Positions 61,661-64,000 of a stretch of 64,000 nt of DNA are shown piece by piece. The notes beneath the pieces are model-generated. The model did not search any database. It was not told where the DNA came from and saw only the letters and a program-made list of their open reading frames with translations. Numbering within the stretch: position 1 is the stretch's first letter; each line of letters begins with the position of its first letter. A program made the position numbers and the translations under genes. Source of the stretch: Duganella sp. CF458 (GTDB taxonomy: Bacteria > Pseudomonadota > Gammaproteobacteria > Burkholderiales > Burkholderiaceae_D); contig NZ_FOOF01000001.1 of assembly GCF_900113115.1 (NCBI RefSeq), positions 310,001 through 374,000 of the forward strand, given 5' to 3'.

Positions 61661-63988
61661 TCAGGCACCAACACGGAATCGCGACACGGAGTTCTTCAAC
61701 TCCTGCGCCAGCGAGGTCAGTTTGCGAACCGAACTGGCGGTTTGCTGGGTACCGTCCTGGGTTTGCTGCGTGACCTGCAGGATGTGTTGCATATTGTGCG
61801 CCACGCCGTTTGCCGACGTCGCCTGCATGCCGGTCGCGTAGGAGATGCCCTGAATCAGTTCCGCCAGGCGGTTCGACACCTGCGAGATGTCCTGCAGTGC
61901 GGTACCTGCCGCGTCGGACAGTTTGGCACCCTCAACCACACCCTGCGTGGATTTTTCCATAGCGGCTACCGCGTCGTGGGTGTCGGTCTGAATGGTCTTC
62001 ACCAGCGCACCGATCTGCTTGGCCGCTTCGGCCGAACGTTCCGCCAGTCGCTGCACCTCTTCCGCAACCACCGAGAAGCCTCGGCCTGCTTCACCTGCCG
62101 ATGCCGCCTGGATCGCCGCGTTCAGCGCCAGCACGTTGGTCTGTTCGGTAATGTCGGAAATCAGCTCGGTAATCTCACCAATCTCCTGCGAGGATTCACC
62201 CAGTCGCTTGATGCGCTTCGAGGTTTCCTGGATGTTTTCGCGGATCTCATCCATACCCTTGATCGCATTCTGCACCGCATCCGCACCCTGGCGCGCCGCA
62301 TCAACCGACTGGCGCGCAACGTCCGCCGATTCCGCCGCACTGCGCGACACGTCGGTAATTTCGTTGGCCATCTTCACAACGGTGTTGGATGCGTCCTGAA
62401 TCTCTTTCGACTGCGCTGCCGATGCTGCCAGCAGGTCATTCGAGATGCCCTGTGCGTGGCTGGATGCGGAGGTAACCTGTTCCGCGGTAATCGTCACACG
62501 GCCTACCAGGCCGCGCAGCTCTTCCACCGTGTAGTTAACCGAGTCGGCAATCGCGCCGGTAATGTCTTCCGACACGGTTGCCTGCACGGTCAAGTCACCG
62601 TCCGCCACTTCCTGCAGTTCGTTCATCAGGCGCAAAATTGCGGCCTGGTTCTGCTCGTTAATGGCCTTGGTTTCTTCTTCCTGCTGCTGCGCTTTCTGGC
62701 GCATGGCTTCCGCTTCCTGGCGGCGGCGCTCGGAAGCGCGGCCACGGTTCTGGGAATCGAGCAGCAGCACGCGGCCGATCGCCGCGGCGGAGACCAGGGT
62801 CACCACCAGGCCGACCACCATCAGCCAGAACGAGATACCCAGCGAGTCCTGCTGCTCACGCAGCTTGGTCTGCAGGGTCGCCAGGCTGGCACGCACGTCT
62901 TCATTCTCGTTAAACAGCAGTCGTTCCGCGCTCTTCGCCGCGGAGAATTTTTCCAGACGGTCCAGAATGAACTTGACCAGCTTGTCGTAGTCTTCGAAGC
63001 CTTTTTTCAGCGCCTGCAGGTTTTCGCGGGTTTCGCCATCCTTCACGGCGGGCAGGCCGAGCTGGTCGCTGCCGGCCAGGAAGCCGTCCACGGTCTGGCG
63101 GAACACGGTCGCGTCGCGGCCCAGCTGGAAGGCGGTCTCGGACGAAGAAATGCCGCCCTCGGTCAGGAACGCCGAAGCGCTACGGCTCATGCGCTGGGTC
63201 AGCATGCCCAGCTTGCCCAGCGCTGCCAGTTCCTTGGCGCTGCCGCCCTGCTTCAGGCGCGCCGACGAGACTTCCTCGGTCAGCGACAGCAGGTCAGGCG
63301 ACATGGCGTTCAGCTTCTGCAAGGTCTCGTCCAGACCCGCCAAGTCCCACTTGTATTTGGCGATCGTGGCAGCGGCCTTGTCGGAAGCGGTCCACTTCTT
63401 GCGGGCATCGTTCAGGGTCGGCAGCACCGCGCCCGGTGCCGACAGCACCGAGTGGCCGGCATAGCGGCCGCCGTCGGCCAGCGCCAGCAGCGCGCGATTC
63501 AGTTCGCTGCGGCTGTCCTCCAGCTGTTTGATCGCTTGCTGGTTACCCTTAATCGCGTTAGGCGCCGCCTTGCCGATACGCTGCGAGTGCATCAGCACGT
63601 CCGAAGCGATCTGGGTACGGGTCGACGTCACGCCGCTGTTGTACGCGTTCCACGCCACGAACACCACCGACAGCAGCAGGGACACACCCAGCGTGGTCGA
63701 CAGCAGGCTCAGTTGGCGTGCGCTTGGCAGGTGGCCGATCAGTGGCAGCTTGACGTTGGCGGCCGCTTCGCCCACCGAACTGGTACGCAGGCGCTGCAGC
63801 AGGCCACGGGTGCCTTCCGCCGCTTCCGGGGTGACACCTTCGGTCGCAGCCGGTTGTTCAGCAGTGGCCAGCGCCGCATCCGGCGGCGTGCCCTCGTACT
63901 GAGAATTGTTAAAGCTGGCAAACTCCGAATTGGAACCCAGCTCGGCGCTGGCCTCCGGTGCGGAGCGCGACAAGAATTTAAATGCCAT
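61661..63988 (-). CDS. pilJ: Type IV pilus methyl-accepting chemotaxis protein PilJ
   Basis: A 775-residue chemoreceptor that feeds the PilL kinase. A cytoplasmic N-terminus of about 90 residues precedes the first membrane helix (about 92-114). The periplasmic part has two PilJ-type sensor modules (each with a helix containing QRIGKA or TQRMSRSA) before the second helix near 385-410. HAMP and a long cytoplasmic signalling coiled coil follow, with the hairpin tip [40 protein letters not shown]. It starts 12 bases from the window edge; pilI or pilH would be expected beyond it. Confidence 0.94.
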   Translation of the reverse strand: MAFKFLSRSAPEASAELGSNSEFASFNNSQYEGTPPDAALATAEQPAATEGVTPEAAEGTRGLLQRLRTSSVGEAAANVKLPLIGHLPSARQLSLLSTTLGVSLLLSVVFVAWNAYNSGVTSTRTQIASDVLMHSQRIGKAAPNAIKGNQQAIKQLEDSRSELNRALLALADGGRYAGHSVLSAPGAVLPTLNDARKKWTASDKAAATIAKYKWDLAGLDETLQKLNAMSPDLLSLTEEVSSARLKQGGSAKELAALGKLGMLTQRMSRSASAFLTEGGISSSETAFQLGRDATVFRQTVDGFLAGSDQLGLPAVKDGETRENLQALKKGFEDYDKLVKFILDRLEKFSAAKSAERLLFNENEDVRASLATLQTKLREQQDSLGISFWLMVVGLVVTLVSAAAIGRVLLLDSQNRGRASERRRQEAEAMRQKAQQQEEETKAINEQNQAAILRLMNELQEVADGDLTVQATVSEDITGAIADSVNYTVEELRGLVGRVTITAEQVTSASSHAQGISNDLLAASAAQSKEIQDASNTVVKMANEITDVSRSAAESADVARQSVDAARQGADAVQNAIKGMDEIRENIQETSKRIKRLGESSQEIGEITELISDITEQTNVLALNAAIQAASAGEAGRGFSVVAEEVQRLAERSAEAAKQIGALVKTIQTDTHDAVAAMEKSTQGVVEGAKLSDAAGTALQDISQVSNRLAELIQGISYATGMQATSANGVAHNMQHILQVTQQTQDGTQQTASSVRKLTSLAQELKNSVSRFRVGA

Positions 63989-64000
63989 TACTACGTCCCC

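Overview
The window is a GC-rich stretch of chromosome from a betaproteobacterium. Gene content and order (mutL-miaA, miaB-phoH-ybeY-corC-lnt, glyQS-gmhB-plsC, yqgE-ruvX-pyrR-pyrB, a PilJ/PilL chemotaxis pair) point to Burkholderiales, most likely the Massilia/Duganella/Telluria side of Oxalobacteraceae. This placement is inferred from protein families and gene order, not from a database match. Most of the window is dense housekeeping chromosome with overlapping start and stop codons. The accessory pieces are a tRNA-flanked type I secretion adhesin locus, a broken zntB, an Rpn-type gene, and a block of small regulators and enzymes.

Left to right: 1-4967 holds a truncated secreted protein, a DedA protein, a periplasmic cyclophilin, then mutL-miaA behind a large inverted repeat. 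5015-13820 is bracketed by two identical elongator tRNA-Met genes, each with its own near-consensus promoter and terminator. Between them, on the minus strand, lies a complete inner-membrane type I secretion set: a 1726-residue RTX/VCBS protein, its ABC exporter and its HlyD-type adaptor. No TolC-like partner is present. 13812-22194 is a mixed block: desaturase with ArsR regulator, thioredoxin-like protein, aldehyde dehydrogenase, ChaN lipoprotein, an alpha/beta hydrolase facing a CGNR regulator, and a LysR regulator facing an SDR/tautomerase pair. 22247-26007 contains a histidine kinase, an HDOD protein with a small partner, a small HTH-like protein and a coiled-coil protein.

26102-39033 is the conserved plus-strand block for tRNA and rRNA maturation, lipoprotein acylation, glycyl-tRNA synthetase, heptose phosphate and phospholipid synthesis. 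A zntB remnant and an Rpn-family gene are lodged in it. 39030-42560 pairs a NarL/DesK-type two-component system with a secreted amidohydrolase. 42654-47789 holds LPS and glycan genes (waaA, waaC, phosphohexomutase, WecA-like transferase) with an H-NS-type protein. 48002-53843 has apaH, then a tightly coupled seven-gene minus-strand run (yqgE, ruvX, pyrR, pyrB, pyrC-like, an acyltransferase, a lipoprotein). A photolyase follows, and the window ends with pilL and pilJ of the type IV pilus chemosensory system.

Functional links: MiaA and MiaB catalyse consecutive steps of the same tRNA A37 modification. GmhB, WaaC and WaaA belong to one LPS inner-core pathway, and the phosphohexomutase probably supplies sugar phosphates for it. 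Surface attachment is represented twice, by the secreted RTX protein and by pilus chemosensing. The clearest regulatory architectures readable from the DNA are the overlapping divergent promoters between the hydrolase and the CGNR regulator, and a palindromic LysR box inside the SDR promoter.
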